A program made the position numbers and the translations under genes. The notes below the pieces were generated by a model, which had not been told where the DNA came from, made no database searches, and saw nothing but the letters and a program-made list of their open reading frames with translations. A stretch of DNA of 64,000 bases from DATMER01 sp035556715. Lineage in GTDB: Bacteria; Acidobacteriota; Thermoanaerobaculia; Multivoradales; UBA5704. Below, piece after piece: positions 18,155-26,203 of the stretch. The stretch lies in assembly GCA_035556715.1 (NCBI GenBank), contig DATMER010000062.1, forward strand, positions 1 through 64,000, read 5' to 3'. Numbering within the stretch: the first letter of the stretch is position 1; every line of letters starts with the position of its first letter.

Positions 18155-18185
18155 TCCCGTCCCGCTTTCTTGCGGGGGGACGGGA
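18155..18185 (-). terminator. possible hairpin downstream of the O-methyltransferase gene
   Basis: TCCCGTCCCGC (18155-18165) and GCGGGGGGACGGGA (18172-18185) are complementary around a short loop, so the transcript of the upstream methyltransferase gene can fold here. There is no T-run after the stem on the minus strand, so it may be a processing or attenuation hairpin rather than a classic intrinsic terminator. Confidence 0.4.
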
Positions 18186-18204
18186 CAGGCCGGAGAGCGG
18201 CGGT

Positions 18205-19284
18205 CTAGCGTTTGCGGGCGATGAAGAAGGTGTGGCTGATCTCGGGATGGGGCCTCTCGGTGACCACCTCGAGCCCGGCTTCGGCCAGCCATTTGCGGTG
18301 GTCCGAGCCGGGATAGGCCATGCCGTTGCCGCTGGCGGCAGCGACGAAGTAGACGGAGGACTTCACGGCCTGCAGGGGGCCGGTCTCCTCGTCGTTCGAC
18401 GTGATGGTCCAGAGGAAGAGGCGGCCCCCCGGCTCCAGGGCGCGCTGGACCTTCCCGTAGACCTCCCGGATCCGGTCGGGGGAGAAGATCTCGACGAAGT
18501 GGGAGATGAGCACGCCGTCGTAGCCCGTGGGGAGCTCCCCGGAGAAGACGTCGCCGGGGTGGAAGCTCACCCGGGTCTCCATCCCCTGGCGCCGGACGTT
18601 CTCGGCCGCCTTCTCGCAGACCGAGGGCAGGTCGAAGAGAGTGCCCGTCAGGGTGGGGCTCTTGTCCAGGAGGCGCATCTGGACCGAGGCGTTGCCGCCG
18701 CCGATGTCGAGCAGGCGCCGCACGCCGTGGAGGTCCTCGACCGCGCAGTCGAGGCAGCTCATCTTGGAGTACTCGGCCATGGCCTTGTGGAAGAGGTCCT
18801 CCAGCGCCTTGTCCTCGGCAAAGGCCTGGTACAGGGTCTTGTTGTCGTCGTGCCCGAGCGCCCGCAGCCCCACCGGCCGGCCGGCGCGGATCGAGTCGAG
18901 CAGCAGGTTGCAGGTCTTCTGCTGGACCTCGCGGGTGAAGCGGACGAAGGCCAGCATGCAGAAGGGCTCGTCCTCGACCAGGTAGGTGGCCGAGGCCAGG
19001 GTGTTGCGGTAGGAGCCGTCCCCCTTGCGCTCGGCCAGCCCCGCCTCGCAGCAGCCCAGGAGCAGGATGCGCGCCCCGTGCTCGGAGATCCCGAAATGCC
19101 CGGCGACCTGCTCGATGGTGGCGGACCCGACCTCGTTCAGGTAGGTGAACAACCCCAGCTCACACGCCGCGGCCAGCACCTCGGTCCGGATGTAGCCATT
19201 CAGGCTCTCTCCCAGGACCAGCCAGGGGCTCGGGTCCGGGCTCGTCAGGAGGCTTTCTTCTTCCTTGAACATGGGTAGGCTCAT
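18205..19284 (-). CDS. SAM-dependent O-methyltransferase with winged-helix dimerisation domain
   Basis: Members of this family (Methyltransf_2 with an N-terminal dimerisation helix-turn-helix) methylate hydroxyls of small molecules such as polyketides or flavonoids. Residues ~20-95 form the dimerisation wing (ELGLFTYLNEVGSATIEQVAGHFG, ARILLLGCCEAGL). The SAM site is RRLLDIGGGNASVQMRLL, followed by TGTLFDLPSVCEKA, VSFHPGDVFSGELP and LISHFVEIFS. The usual catalytic His is probably the one in SHFVE or SDHRKWL. 359 residues, start ATG 19284. Its 5' end faces the BlaI promoter about 100 bp away. No biosynthetic cluster surrounds it, so the substrate is unknown. Confidence 0.83.
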   Translation of the reverse strand: MSLPMFKEEESLLTSPDPSPWLVLGESLNGYIRTEVLAAACELGLFTYLNEVGSATIEQVAGHFGISEHGARILLLGCCEAGLAERKGDGSYRNTLASATYLVEDEPFCMLAFVRFTREVQQKTCNLLLDSIRAGRPVGLRALGHDDNKTLYQAFAEDKALEDLFHKAMAEYSKMSCLDCAVEDLHGVRRLLDIGGGNASVQMRLLDKSPTLTGTLFDLPSVCEKAAENVRRQGMETRVSFHPGDVFSGELPTGYDGVLISHFVEIFSPDRIREVYGKVQRALEPGGRLFLWTITSNDEETGPLQAVKSSVYFVAAASGNGMAYPGSDHRKWLAEAGLEVVTERPHPEISHTFFIARKR

Positions 19285-19385
19285 CAGGCACCCGCCTTTC
19301 TATCTAACAGCACTCTCAGAAAAAGTGGTGGAACTTTACCATAAGCCGCTGTGAAACCTTTCTCCAGCTCCCTCGTAGAACCCTG

Positions 19386-19423
19386 TTGACTGACAACTAC
19401 CCGGGTAGTACTATCCTGGTAGT
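19386..19423 (+). promoter_or_regulatory. blaI-blaR promoter with two tandem palindromic operators
   Basis: TTGACT (19386-19391) and TACTAT (19409-19414) are 17 bp apart, a good sigma-70 promoter. ACTACCCGGGTAGT (19396-19409) is a perfect 14-bp palindrome inside the spacer, and ACTATCCTGGTAGT (19410-19423) is a second, imperfect one directly adjoining it. BlaI/MecI repressors bind palindromes with TAC...GTA arms, so this looks like the autoregulatory operator of the downstream repressor. The two sites abut with no gap, which suggests cooperative binding. Confidence 0.85.
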
Positions 19424-19445
19424 CGAGAGAAGAAGGAGAGAGGCA

Positions 19446-19829
19446 ATGGAAGAATCCCATCACCTCGGAGACCTGCAGCTCGCCATCATGCGGATCCTCT
19501 GGAGCCTGGGGGAGTCGAGCGTGGCGGACGTGCACGAGACCTTGGAGCCGGAGCGGGGCCTGGCCCTGACCACGATCGCCACGATGCTGGCGAAGATGGA
19601 GAAGAAGGGCGTGGTCGAGCACCGGACAGAGGGGAGGAAGTTCATCTACCGGCCGACGGTGAGCGAGGGGCAGGTGCGCCGGTCGATGGTGGCGGACCTG
19701 ACGTCGCAGCTCTTCCGGGGCGACGCCGTCGCCCTGGTGAACCACCTGCTGTCGGAGCACGAGATCGATTCGCAGGAGCTGGACCAGCTCCGCGGGCTTA
19801 TTGAGGCCAGAGAGAAGGAGGACCGGTGA
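19446..19829 (+). CDS. BlaI/MecI/CopY-family transcriptional repressor
   Basis: A 127-residue winged-helix repressor. MEESHHLGDLQLAIMRILWSL begins the domain; the recognition region is LALTTIATMLAKMEKKGVVE, followed by the wing RKFIYRPTVSEGQVRRS and a C-terminal dimerisation helix (FRGDAVALVNHLLSEHE). The start ATG 19446 has AGGAGAG upstream. In the known systems the M56 protease partner signals cleavage of the repressor and release of the operon; the partner follows immediately here. The operators lie 23-50 bp ahead of the start, consistent with autorepression. Confidence 0.92.
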   Translation: MEESHHLGDLQLAIMRILWSLGESSVADVHETLEPERGLALTTIATMLAKMEKKGVVEHRTEGRKFIYRPTVSEGQVRRSMVADLTSQLFRGDAVALVNHLLSEHEIDSQELDQLRGLIEAREKEDR

Positions 19830-21925
19830 TGTTCGAGAACCTGATGGCGTGGCTTATGACCTACGCCCTGCACAGCACGCTGTTCCTGTTCCTCGCCTTG
19901 CTCGTGTCCCGGCGGCTGTCGAGCCGCTGGGCGCGCCTGGAAGAGGCGATGTGGCGCTTCGCCCTGGTGGCCGCCCTGGCGACGGCCACGGTCCAGCTCG
20001 CCGCCGGGTGGGAGCCCGTGGCGGGACGCTGGGCCCTGAACGCGCCGGCCAGCTCCATGGAGGCGCCAGCCCCTGTCCGGCTGGCCCCGACCCCCGAGCC
20101 GCTCCGCGCCATGGCGACGGCTCCTGCCCCCGCTGGGGTGCCGTCGTCCCCGGCCGGTCCGGCTCTGCCGTCCTGGCCGTTCGATCTCCGCTCGACCGTG
20201 CTCGGCCTGTGGGCGTTCGGCGCGCTGCTGCTCGGCCTGCACTGGGGCTGGTCTTATCTCCGCCTGAAGCGCCGCCTCCGGGCGCGGCCCGAGGTGGTCG
20301 GCGGGGGGATGTTCTCGCTGCTGCACCAGCTCACGGGCGAGCTTGGCGGGACGACCCCGCTCGTCCGCCTGACCTGCTCGTCGCGGGTGTCCGTGCCGGT
20401 GGCCCTGGGGCTCGGCTGGCCGGAGATCTGCGTGCCGCCCCGGGCGCTGTCCCATCTGGAGCCGGAGCAGCAGCAGGGGATGCTGGCCCATGAGCTGGCC
20501 CACCTGGTTCGGCGCGACCCGTTCTGGCTGGCCTTCAGCCGCATCCTGGCGGGCGTGCTGTTCTTCCAGCCGCTGAACTGGGTGGCCTGCCGCCGTCTGC
20601 GGGAGCTGTCGGAGAGGCTCTGTGACGAGTGGGCCGTGGAGCGCACGGGCCGTCCGCTCTCGCTGGCCCGCTGCCTGGCCGAGGTGGCCGGCTGGTCGAT
20701 CCGGCCGTCCGCGGCAATCGCCGGGTTGCCGGTGCCGAGCATGGCGGACCGGCCGTCGAACCTGGCGCAGCGCATCCGCCACCTGCTGGACGACGACTCC
20801 CGCTCGTCCGGACGGCGGGTCCGTCCGGTCTGGCTGGCCGTGGCCATGGTGGTCCTGCTGGCCGGCGTCGCGGCGGTGGCCCCCGGGGTCTATGCCGCGG
20901 TTGCCCCCGCGGGAAGCCCCGAGGAACCGCGTGAGCCGGCCGCCCTGGCAGACGTCCAGGAGCCCACGGAGCCCATCGATCCTGTCGAGCCGGAAGAGCC
21001 CGACTACGAGATCCTCGAAGACCTCGGAGACGAGATCGACGCCGAGATCGAAGAAGAGCTGGAAGCCGCTCTGGCGGGCCTGGAGGACCTGGAGGACCTA
21101 GAGGGTCTGGCTGAGCTCGGTGACTTCGACTTCAACTTCGACTTCGATGCCCTCTCCGGGATCGACGTCAGTCAGATCGAGGCGATGGCCGAGATCTCCG
21201 GGAAGTACGCCGAGGAGTACGCGGTCCTGGCCGAGTCGATGGCTGAGCGCCTGGAGCCGGAGCTGGAGCGGATCTCCGAAGAGGTCAACCGGGAGCTCGG
21301 CCCCGAGATCGAGCGCATCTCGGAGGAGGTCAACCGGAAGCTGGCTCCCGAGATCGAGCGGATCTCGGAAGAGGTGAACCGGGAGCTCGCGCCGGAGATC
21401 GAGCGCATCTCCGAGCGCGTGGCCAACGAGCTGGAGCCCGAGATCCGGCGGCTCCAGGCCGAGGCCGACCGCCTGCGCCGGGAGGGGGGCCTCTCCGAGC
21501 AGGAGCGGGAGCGAATCCGCCGCGAGGCGAGGGAGATCTCCCGCCGGGCCCGGCCGAGCGAGGAGGAGATGAAGGCGATCCGCGATACCCAGAGGAAGCA
21601 CCGCGAGGAGATGCAGAAGTTCATGGCCGATCACCGCGAGGAGATGGAGGCGGTCCGCAAGGAGGCCCTGGCCCACTCCGAAGCCATGAGGGAGCAGATC
21701 CGCCTGCGGATGGAAGCCGATCCCAAGTACCGCGAGCTCCGGGAGCGCCACCGCAGCGACATGGAGGGGATCCGCGAGCGGCACCGCGAGGAGATGAACA
21801 GGCACCGCGAGCGGTTGCGCGAGGACCGGGAGCGCTCCCGCCGGATCGACGAGAAGGAAGAGAAAGAAGAGAAGGAAAAGGAGAAGTCGAAGGAGAGGCA
21901 GAAGGAGAAGGACAAGCCCGCCTGA
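19829..21925 (+). CDS. M56-family (BlaR1/MecR1-like) membrane metallopeptidase with a long coiled-coil tail
   Basis: The sensor-protease partner of BlaI. N-terminal membrane helices (YALHSTLFLFLALLVSRR, FALVAALATATVQLAAG) are followed by the zinc site HELAHLVRRDPF (HExxH) and RRLRELSERLCDEWAVE. A last membrane helix (WLAVAMVVLLAGVAAVAPGVYA, residues ~330-355) leads to an outside domain. Instead of a penicillin-binding sensor, that region is acidic and then a charged coiled coil with a 15-residue repeat (EVNRELGPEIERISE and near copies, about four times from 21270), ending in KEKEKSKERQKEK. ATG 19829 has AGGAGG seven bases upstream; GTG 19826 is possible. About 698 residues. The inducer is unlikely to be a beta-lactam. 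Confidence 0.87.
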   Translation: MFENLMAWLMTYALHSTLFLFLALLVSRRLSSRWARLEEAMWRFALVAALATATVQLAAGWEPVAGRWALNAPASSMEAPAPVRLAPTPEPLRAMATAPAPAGVPSSPAGPALPSWPFDLRSTVLGLWAFGALLLGLHWGWSYLRLKRRLRARPEVVGGGMFSLLHQLTGELGGTTPLVRLTCSSRVSVPVALGLGWPEICVPPRALSHLEPEQQQGMLAHELAHLVRRDPFWLAFSRILAGVLFFQPLNWVACRRLRELSERLCDEWAVERTGRPLSLARCLAEVAGWSIRPSAAIAGLPVPSMADRPSNLAQRIRHLLDDDSRSSGRRVRPVWLAVAMVVLLAGVAAVAPGVYAAVAPAGSPEEPREPAALADVQEPTEPIDPVEPEEPDYEILEDLGDEIDAEIEEELEAALAGLEDLEDLEGLAELGDFDFNFDFDALSGIDVSQIEAMAEISGKYAEEYAVLAESMAERLEPELERISEEVNRELGPEIERISEEVNRKLAPEIERISEEVNRELAPEIERISERVANELEPEIRRLQAEADRLRREGGLSEQERERIRREAREISRRARPSEEEMKAIRDTQRKHREEMQKFMADHREEMEAVRKEALAHSEAMREQIRLRMEADPKYRELRERHRSDMEGIRERHREEMNRHRERLREDRERSRRIDEKEEKEEKEKEKSKERQKEKDKPA

Positions 21926-22014
21926 AGAGTTGGCGCGTCGCGGGCGGACGGCCTTCCGGATCTCCGGCCCCGGATACCTCCGCCCGCGGCGCTCCGCTCC
22001 CTCCGCTCCCCCCG

Positions 22015-22647
22015 TTACTGCCCGCGCACGCTCCGCAGCATCTTCACGAAATTCTCCCGCTCTGCGGCCAGGGTCGCTTCGGGGCCCGTTGCCTTGAAGA
22101 ACCAGGGTCCGCCGGGGCCTTCCACGACCGCGCCCATGAGTCGGGAGCCCGGCTGCTCGGTGGCAGGCCCCGTCCCCATGTTGCTCGGCTTGAGCGTCCC
22201 GGACACGTCGATCCAGGTGACCCGGAAGCCGTTCGTCTCAAAGGTCTCGGGCTGCAGGCTCGAGCCGGGCTCGACCTCCATCTGGTCGATCCAGCGCTGG
22301 ATGTTGGCCTCGACTCCGCCACCGCCGCCGGGGCCGAAGTAAAACACCACGAGGTCGCCGGGCGGGTTCCCGGGGATGACCGCCTGGGCCATCCGCATCG
22401 AGGTCGTGGGCGGCTGCTCCTGCCAGTTCGAGGGGAGGTCGAAGCCGATGGAGCCCTCTTGGGCCTGGCCGGCCATGGGAGAGCCGCCGCCCACCTGCTC
22501 GCCCCTGGAGGAAATGGGTCCGACCGGGGCCTCAGAGGGAGCTGCCGGGGTCTGAGCCGCGGTGTCGTCGGGCATCGTCTCGCCGTTGCGGTCGCAGGCG
22601 GCGAGGAGAAGAAGGAAGATGGGGATGGGAAAGGCTTTGCGGATCAT
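22015..22647 (-). CDS. putative lipoprotein of unknown function
   Basis: 210 residues. The N-terminus is a lipoprotein signal (MIRKAFPIPIFLLLLAAC, lipobox LAAC with Cys18), followed by a Pro/Ala-rich tether. The mature part has a globular segment with IGFDLPSNWQEQPPTTSMRMAQ, VVFYFGPGGGGGVEANIQRW and WFFKATGPEATLAAERENFVKML, a pattern seen in acidobacterial and planctomycete lipoproteins without assigned function. It stands alone, convergent with the M56 gene. Its start is 27 bases from the tRNA-Sec gene on the other strand. Confidence 0.72.
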   Translation of the reverse strand: MIRKAFPIPIFLLLLAACDRNGETMPDDTAAQTPAAPSEAPVGPISSRGEQVGGGSPMAGQAQEGSIGFDLPSNWQEQPPTTSMRMAQAVIPGNPPGDLVVFYFGPGGGGGVEANIQRWIDQMEVEPGSSLQPETFETNGFRVTWIDVSGTLKPSNMGTGPATEQPGSRLMGAVVEGPGGPWFFKATGPEATLAAERENFVKMLRSVRGQ

Positions 22648-22673
22648 GGGCGGAGCCTACTACAATCACTCCC

Positions 22674-22773
22674 GGAAGCGCTCGGGGGCTGGTGCCTCCT
22701 GCGGTCTTCAAAACCGTTGTCCGGCGCCGGTTGCGGCGTCGGGGGTGGGTTCGATTCCCATGCGCTTCCGCCA
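22674..22773 (+). tRNA. selC: tRNA-Sec, anticodon TCA
   Basis: The 100-base gene has the long form typical of selenocysteine tRNA. An 8-bp acceptor stem pairs GGAAGCGC (22674-22681) with GCGCTTCC (22762-22769), followed by discriminator G and an encoded CCA (22771-22773). The anticodon loop reads CTTCAAA with TCA at 22708-22710, closed by CGGT/ACCG. There is a large variable arm (about 22717-22743) and a GGTTCGATTCC T arm. It decodes in-frame UGA with SelB. selA, selB and selD are not in this window. Confidence 0.95.
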
Positions 22774-22853
22774 TTCCTCCGGGTCGCAGCAACCATCGAG
22801 AACGGCCCCAGGGGGCGTGAATCCCTGGGGAACGCTCGGCGGTCAATCGAAAC

Positions 22854-23201
22854 TCAGGGAATGATCCCGCTCGTGCAGGTGCAGCGGAAGTCTGCGTAGG
22901 GAGGACCGCCGTCTTGGCACAGTGGTCCGGTAGGCCTGCAGTACAGGAACTCGCCATTGCGGAAGCCGCAAAGATGCTCCTCCTCCATTCCCTGGCAGAT
23001 GGTTACGCTGCAAGCGCCGCAGATAGGATAGTCCGCCCTCTCGGTTGCCTCGGGACTCCTGAAGGAAAGTGCGCCCTGGGCGCAGTCTGCGGGAGCCTGC
23101 GTAGACGAGATGGCTGCCAGGTCGGGCGCCGGAGCCGCATTCGCGAGTGATCCTCCGAGCAGCAGTGCGACGAATGTCGGTAGTACGGACCTGAGCTTCA
23201 T
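22854..23201 (-). CDS. small secreted nine-cysteine protein, member A
   Basis: 115 residues with a signal peptide (MKLRSVLPTFVALLLGGSLANAAP). The mature part holds nine Cys, eight of them in CX2CX4CX8CX9CX6CX11CXC; the centre reads CGACSVTICQGM. It is paralogous to the divergently transcribed gene starting at 23473, which shares CGACSVxICxGM and the final CxC near the C-terminus. The function is not recognised. Disulfide-rich secreted peptides of this size can be toxins, inhibitors or metal binders, and the spacing would also suit a metal or iron-sulfur site. Its 3' end lies 80 bp from the tRNA-Sec gene. Confidence 0.72.
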   Translation of the reverse strand: MKLRSVLPTFVALLLGGSLANAAPAPDLAAISSTQAPADCAQGALSFRSPEATERADYPICGACSVTICQGMEEEHLCGFRNGEFLYCRPTGPLCQDGGPPYADFRCTCTSGIIP

Positions 23202-23432
23202 TCGGGTCTCCTTTGAAAATTTGATGGCTGGTGCGTGTTGTCATGGGCCGGTTACAGCCCGGGCTTTCGTTCTGTTGCGGCGCCCTGGGGCATGGCTACC
23301 AAGCCGGTCGCATCAGTCTTCGAATAGTGCCGAGATGCTTTCTTTCATTTCAGACCCACCTAGCCGGCACCGGTTGCAGATCGGCGGGGGATCGCAATCT
23401 CAGGCCTGCGGCACCTTCTTCTATTAGACCTA

Positions 23433-23457
23433 TCGCGAGCGGGACGGTAGCTCGCGA
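23433..23457 (+). promoter_or_regulatory. 5'-leader hairpin before the second nine-cysteine gene
   Basis: TCGCGAGC (23433-23440) and GCTCGCGA (23450-23457) form a perfect 8-bp stem with a 9-base loop. It sits just ahead of the ribosome site AAAGGAG (about 23460-23466) of the gene at 23473. It could control translation or stabilise the mRNA; it could also be an operator shared by the divergent pair. Confidence 0.5.
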
Positions 23458-23472
23458 CAGAAAGGAGACCGC

Positions 23473-23832
23473 ATGAGATCTCGATCCCTCCTGTTCCTTT
23501 TCGCCTTCCTGCTGTCGATCGCTTCCCTGGCGGGCGCCGCACCGGCCGGGATGAGCACTCCCGCGACGGACGTGGAATCCTCCCCGGAAGACCCCTCCTG
23601 CAACCCTCTGCTCGCCAAGCTGGGGATCTCCGCCCTCGATTCCACCTCGTCGCCTCAGGACGCCGGCCTCACCGTCTGTGGTGCGTGCAGCGTGTCCATC
23701 TGCCGGGGCATGGGGTACAACAACATTTGCCAGGGAGGAATCGTCATCAAGAGGTGCATCGCCGCCTACGGCCTCGAGTGCTCCGTCGACGGTCTGCCTC
23801 AATGCCAGTGCTGGAGCGGACCGCTCCCGTAA
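23473..23832 (+). CDS. small secreted nine-cysteine protein, member B
   Basis: 119 residues from ATG 23473 after AAAGGAGACC. The signal peptide is MRSRSLLFLFAFLLSIASLAGAA. The mature protein has one Cys near residue 42 and then eight in CX2CX4CX8CX8CX7CX7CXC, nearly the spacing of member A, with CGACSVSICRGM as the shared core. The segment between signal and core is not conserved between the two. The pair faces away from a common 271-bp region. No processing or modification enzymes are adjacent, so a RiPP role is not supported. Function unknown. Confidence 0.74.
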   Translation: MRSRSLLFLFAFLLSIASLAGAAPAGMSTPATDVESSPEDPSCNPLLAKLGISALDSTSSPQDAGLTVCGACSVSICRGMGYNNICQGGIVIKRCIAAYGLECSVDGLPQCQCWSGPLP

Positions 23833-23985
23833 CCGACTTCGGATGACCGTGGGCGTGCTCTGTGGGAGTCTGCTCTCCGGGGCGCGTCCGCACCTCTGCG
23901 CTTCCGTCTTTCTTTCCTCCTTTTCGGTTATACTCAAGGAATCATTTGACCCCGCCAGGAGGGCTGAACGAAAAAGGAGGAATCC

Positions 23986-24948
23986 ATGTTTCGTATCCCC
24001 TGCGCGGTTCTTATCCTGCTGGGCTTTCTTGCCATGGTCCCCATCGCCTCCGCCGAGGTGCCTTCGGACTTCGACGGCGACGGCAAAACGGATTTTGCCG
24101 TATTCCATCGGGCAGCGGGGACGCCCGGTCTCGCCTACTGGAACTATCTGGAGAGCTCGGATGCGTACGACGAGGTCAACACCCAATGGGGCGTGAGCAC
24201 GGACACTCCGGTCCCCGGCGACTACGACTGGGACGGTCTCACCGATCCGGCCATCTGGCGGCCGGGCAACGGACTCAACGCCGACTGGTGGGTTCTCGGC
24301 AGTGACGAAGGGGAGGAGGTCTACACCTTCGGGTACAACACTGACATCCCTGTGCCCAGGGACTACAACGGGACGGGTTACACGGAAGTGTCCGTGGTCC
24401 GGCCAGAGACAGGGACGGGCAGACTGTTCTGGTTTCTCTACGATGAATCGATCGAGGATTACTGTACCGTTGTCTGGGGGCTCAGCACCGACAAGCTGGT
24501 CCCCGCGGATTACGACGGCGACGGCAAGGCGGAGGTCGCTGTCTTCCGGCCTTCCGATGCGACCTGGTACATCGTCACCTCGGATTGCGGCGCCACGATG
24601 ACCACCGAGTCGATTGCATGGGGCTTGAGCACGGATAAACCGGTGCCTGGTGACTATGACGGCGATGGGAAATACGATCAGGCCGTCTTCCGGCCGAGCG
24701 ACGGCACTTGGTATATCCGACGGAGCTCGGTGGAAGAGGAGGAGGATAAGCTGCTGGCCGTGGAATGGGGGCTCAGCACGGACATTCTGGTCCCGGGCGA
24801 CTACGATGGAGATGGCAAGTTCGACCTTGCGGTCTTCCGGCCGAGCAACACCACCTGGTATGTCCTGAAAAGCTCGGATTTGCAGACGCTGAGCGTGGTT
24901 TTCGGAGACAGCAGCGATACTCCGGTGCCGGCGCTCTACATCCCATAG
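23986..24948 (+). CDS. secreted FG-GAP/VCBS-like repeat protein
   Basis: 320 residues with a signal peptide (MFRIPCAVLILLGFLAMVPIASA) and no other domain. About five copies of a ~55-residue repeat follow, each with WGLSTDxxVPGDYDGDGKxDxAVFRPSxxTWY. DYDGDGK and DFDGDGK are calcium-binding loops like those of integrin-type beta-propellers, so a propeller fold is likely. ATG 23986 is preceded by AAAAGGAGG. The 3' end overlaps the convergent moeA by 13 bases. Such proteins often mediate adhesion or ligand binding; the partner is unknown. Confidence 0.85.
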   Translation: MFRIPCAVLILLGFLAMVPIASAEVPSDFDGDGKTDFAVFHRAAGTPGLAYWNYLESSDAYDEVNTQWGVSTDTPVPGDYDWDGLTDPAIWRPGNGLNADWWVLGSDEGEEVYTFGYNTDIPVPRDYNGTGYTEVSVVRPETGTGRLFWFLYDESIEDYCTVVWGLSTDKLVPADYDGDGKAEVAVFRPSDATWYIVTSDCGATMTTESIAWGLSTDKPVPGDYDGDGKYDQAVFRPSDGTWYIRRSSVEEEEDKLLAVEWGLSTDILVPGDYDGDGKFDLAVFRPSNTTWYVLKSSDLQTLSVVFGDSSDTPVPALYIP

Positions 24949-26132
24949 TCCGGCAGGACCTCGCACTCCTCCCCCGCCGCCGCCGGGCCGGAGCCCGCCC
25001 GCACCCGGACCAGGGCGTTCCCCTTCCCGTAGGCGGCGAGGTCGTGCGAGCCCTTGGGCGGGTGGGGCGTGACCAGAAGGCGGCCGTTCCGGGGCTCCAC
25101 GGTCGCCGGCAGGAAGCGGTCGCGAGGGCCGGTTTTGGGGAGCGGCGCCGTGAGGGTGCCGATCAGGGCGTTGCTCCACCAGGCATCCTCGATCCCCATC
25201 AAACACCTCAGGGCCGGGCGGACGAAGAGGCGGAAGCCGACCATCACCGCGGCCGGGTTGCCGGGCAGGCCGAAGACCAGGCCTTTCGGGTGGGTCGCGA
25301 AGACCAGCGGCTTGCCGGGCTGGATCGCCACGGCGTCGAAGACCGGCTCGCAGCCGAGCCCGGCGAGCACACCTTCCACCAGGTCGAACTCCCCCATGGA
25401 GACCCCGCCGCAGAGGATCAGGACGTCCGAGCGCAGACCCTGCTCCACGAGCTCCCGGAGAACATCCACCCGGTCGGGCGCAATGCCGAGGCTTTGGAAC
25501 CGGAGGCCGAGCCGGTCTCCAGCCGCCAGGAGGAAGTCGGTGTGCGAGTCCCGGAGCTGGCCCGGGGCGGGCTCGGCTTCGGGCGGCACCACCTCGTCGC
25601 CGGTGGTGAGGACCGCTACCGCCGGAGCCCGGTGCACGGTCAGCTCCCGGTAGCCGTGCGTGGCCACCAGGGCGAGAGCCTCCGGGGTGAGGAGCGTGCC
25701 TGCCGGCAGCAGCGGGTCCCCGGTCCGGAGCACCTCCCCCCGGCGGCGGATGTGGTCTCCCTCCTGGGTACCGGAGCGAAACGTCACCGTCTCGGTCCCG
25801 CCGTCGGTCAGCTCCACGGGCACGACCCGGTTGGCCCCGAGGGGGACCGGGGCGCCGGTCATGATCCGGGCTACGGCGGGCGGGCGCAGCTCGAACCCGG
25901 GTGGGTCCCCGGCCGCGACCGTGGCCGACACCGGCCGCTTCTCCCCGGGCTCGACCGGTCCGGCCAGGGCATAGCCGTCCATGGCCGAGACGTCGGCGGC
26001 GGGGATGTCCACCGTGGCTGTCAGGTCCCGGGCCAGCACCCGGCCCATCGCCGGCCGGCGGGGGAGGCTCTCCCCGGGCAGGGGAGAAAGCCGCGCCGCG
26101 ATCCGTTGCCAGGCCTCTTCCGGTTGAATCAT
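24936..26132 (-). CDS. moeA: molybdopterin molybdenumtransferase
   Basis: MoeA inserts molybdenum into adenylylated molybdopterin. The protein has 398 residues. Signatures are VDIPAADVSAMDGYAL near residue 45 (usual PxFDxSxMDGYA), MTGAPVPLGANRVVPVE, AVAVLTTGDEVV, ILCGGVSMGEFD (usual SGGVSxGxxD) and FGLPGNPAAVMVGF. The start is ATG 26132. No other cofactor-synthesis genes are adjacent. An XdhC-family gene at 36213 suggests that a molybdenum hydroxylase is present elsewhere in the genome. Confidence 0.93.
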   Translation of the reverse strand: MIQPEEAWQRIAARLSPLPGESLPRRPAMGRVLARDLTATVDIPAADVSAMDGYALAGPVEPGEKRPVSATVAAGDPPGFELRPPAVARIMTGAPVPLGANRVVPVELTDGGTETVTFRSGTQEGDHIRRRGEVLRTGDPLLPAGTLLTPEALALVATHGYRELTVHRAPAVAVLTTGDEVVPPEAEPAPGQLRDSHTDFLLAAGDRLGLRFQSLGIAPDRVDVLRELVEQGLRSDVLILCGGVSMGEFDLVEGVLAGLGCEPVFDAVAIQPGKPLVFATHPKGLVFGLPGNPAAVMVGFRLFVRPALRCLMGIEDAWWSNALIGTLTAPLPKTGPRDRFLPATVEPRNGRLLVTPHPPKGSHDLAAYGKGNALVRVRAGSGPAAAGEECEVLPDYGM

Positions 26133-26203
26133 CCTTGAATGGTATACTCCCGTGACGTTTCAACCAGAGTCGTGGTCCGCTGTCACGGAAGGTGAGGTTC
26201 CCC

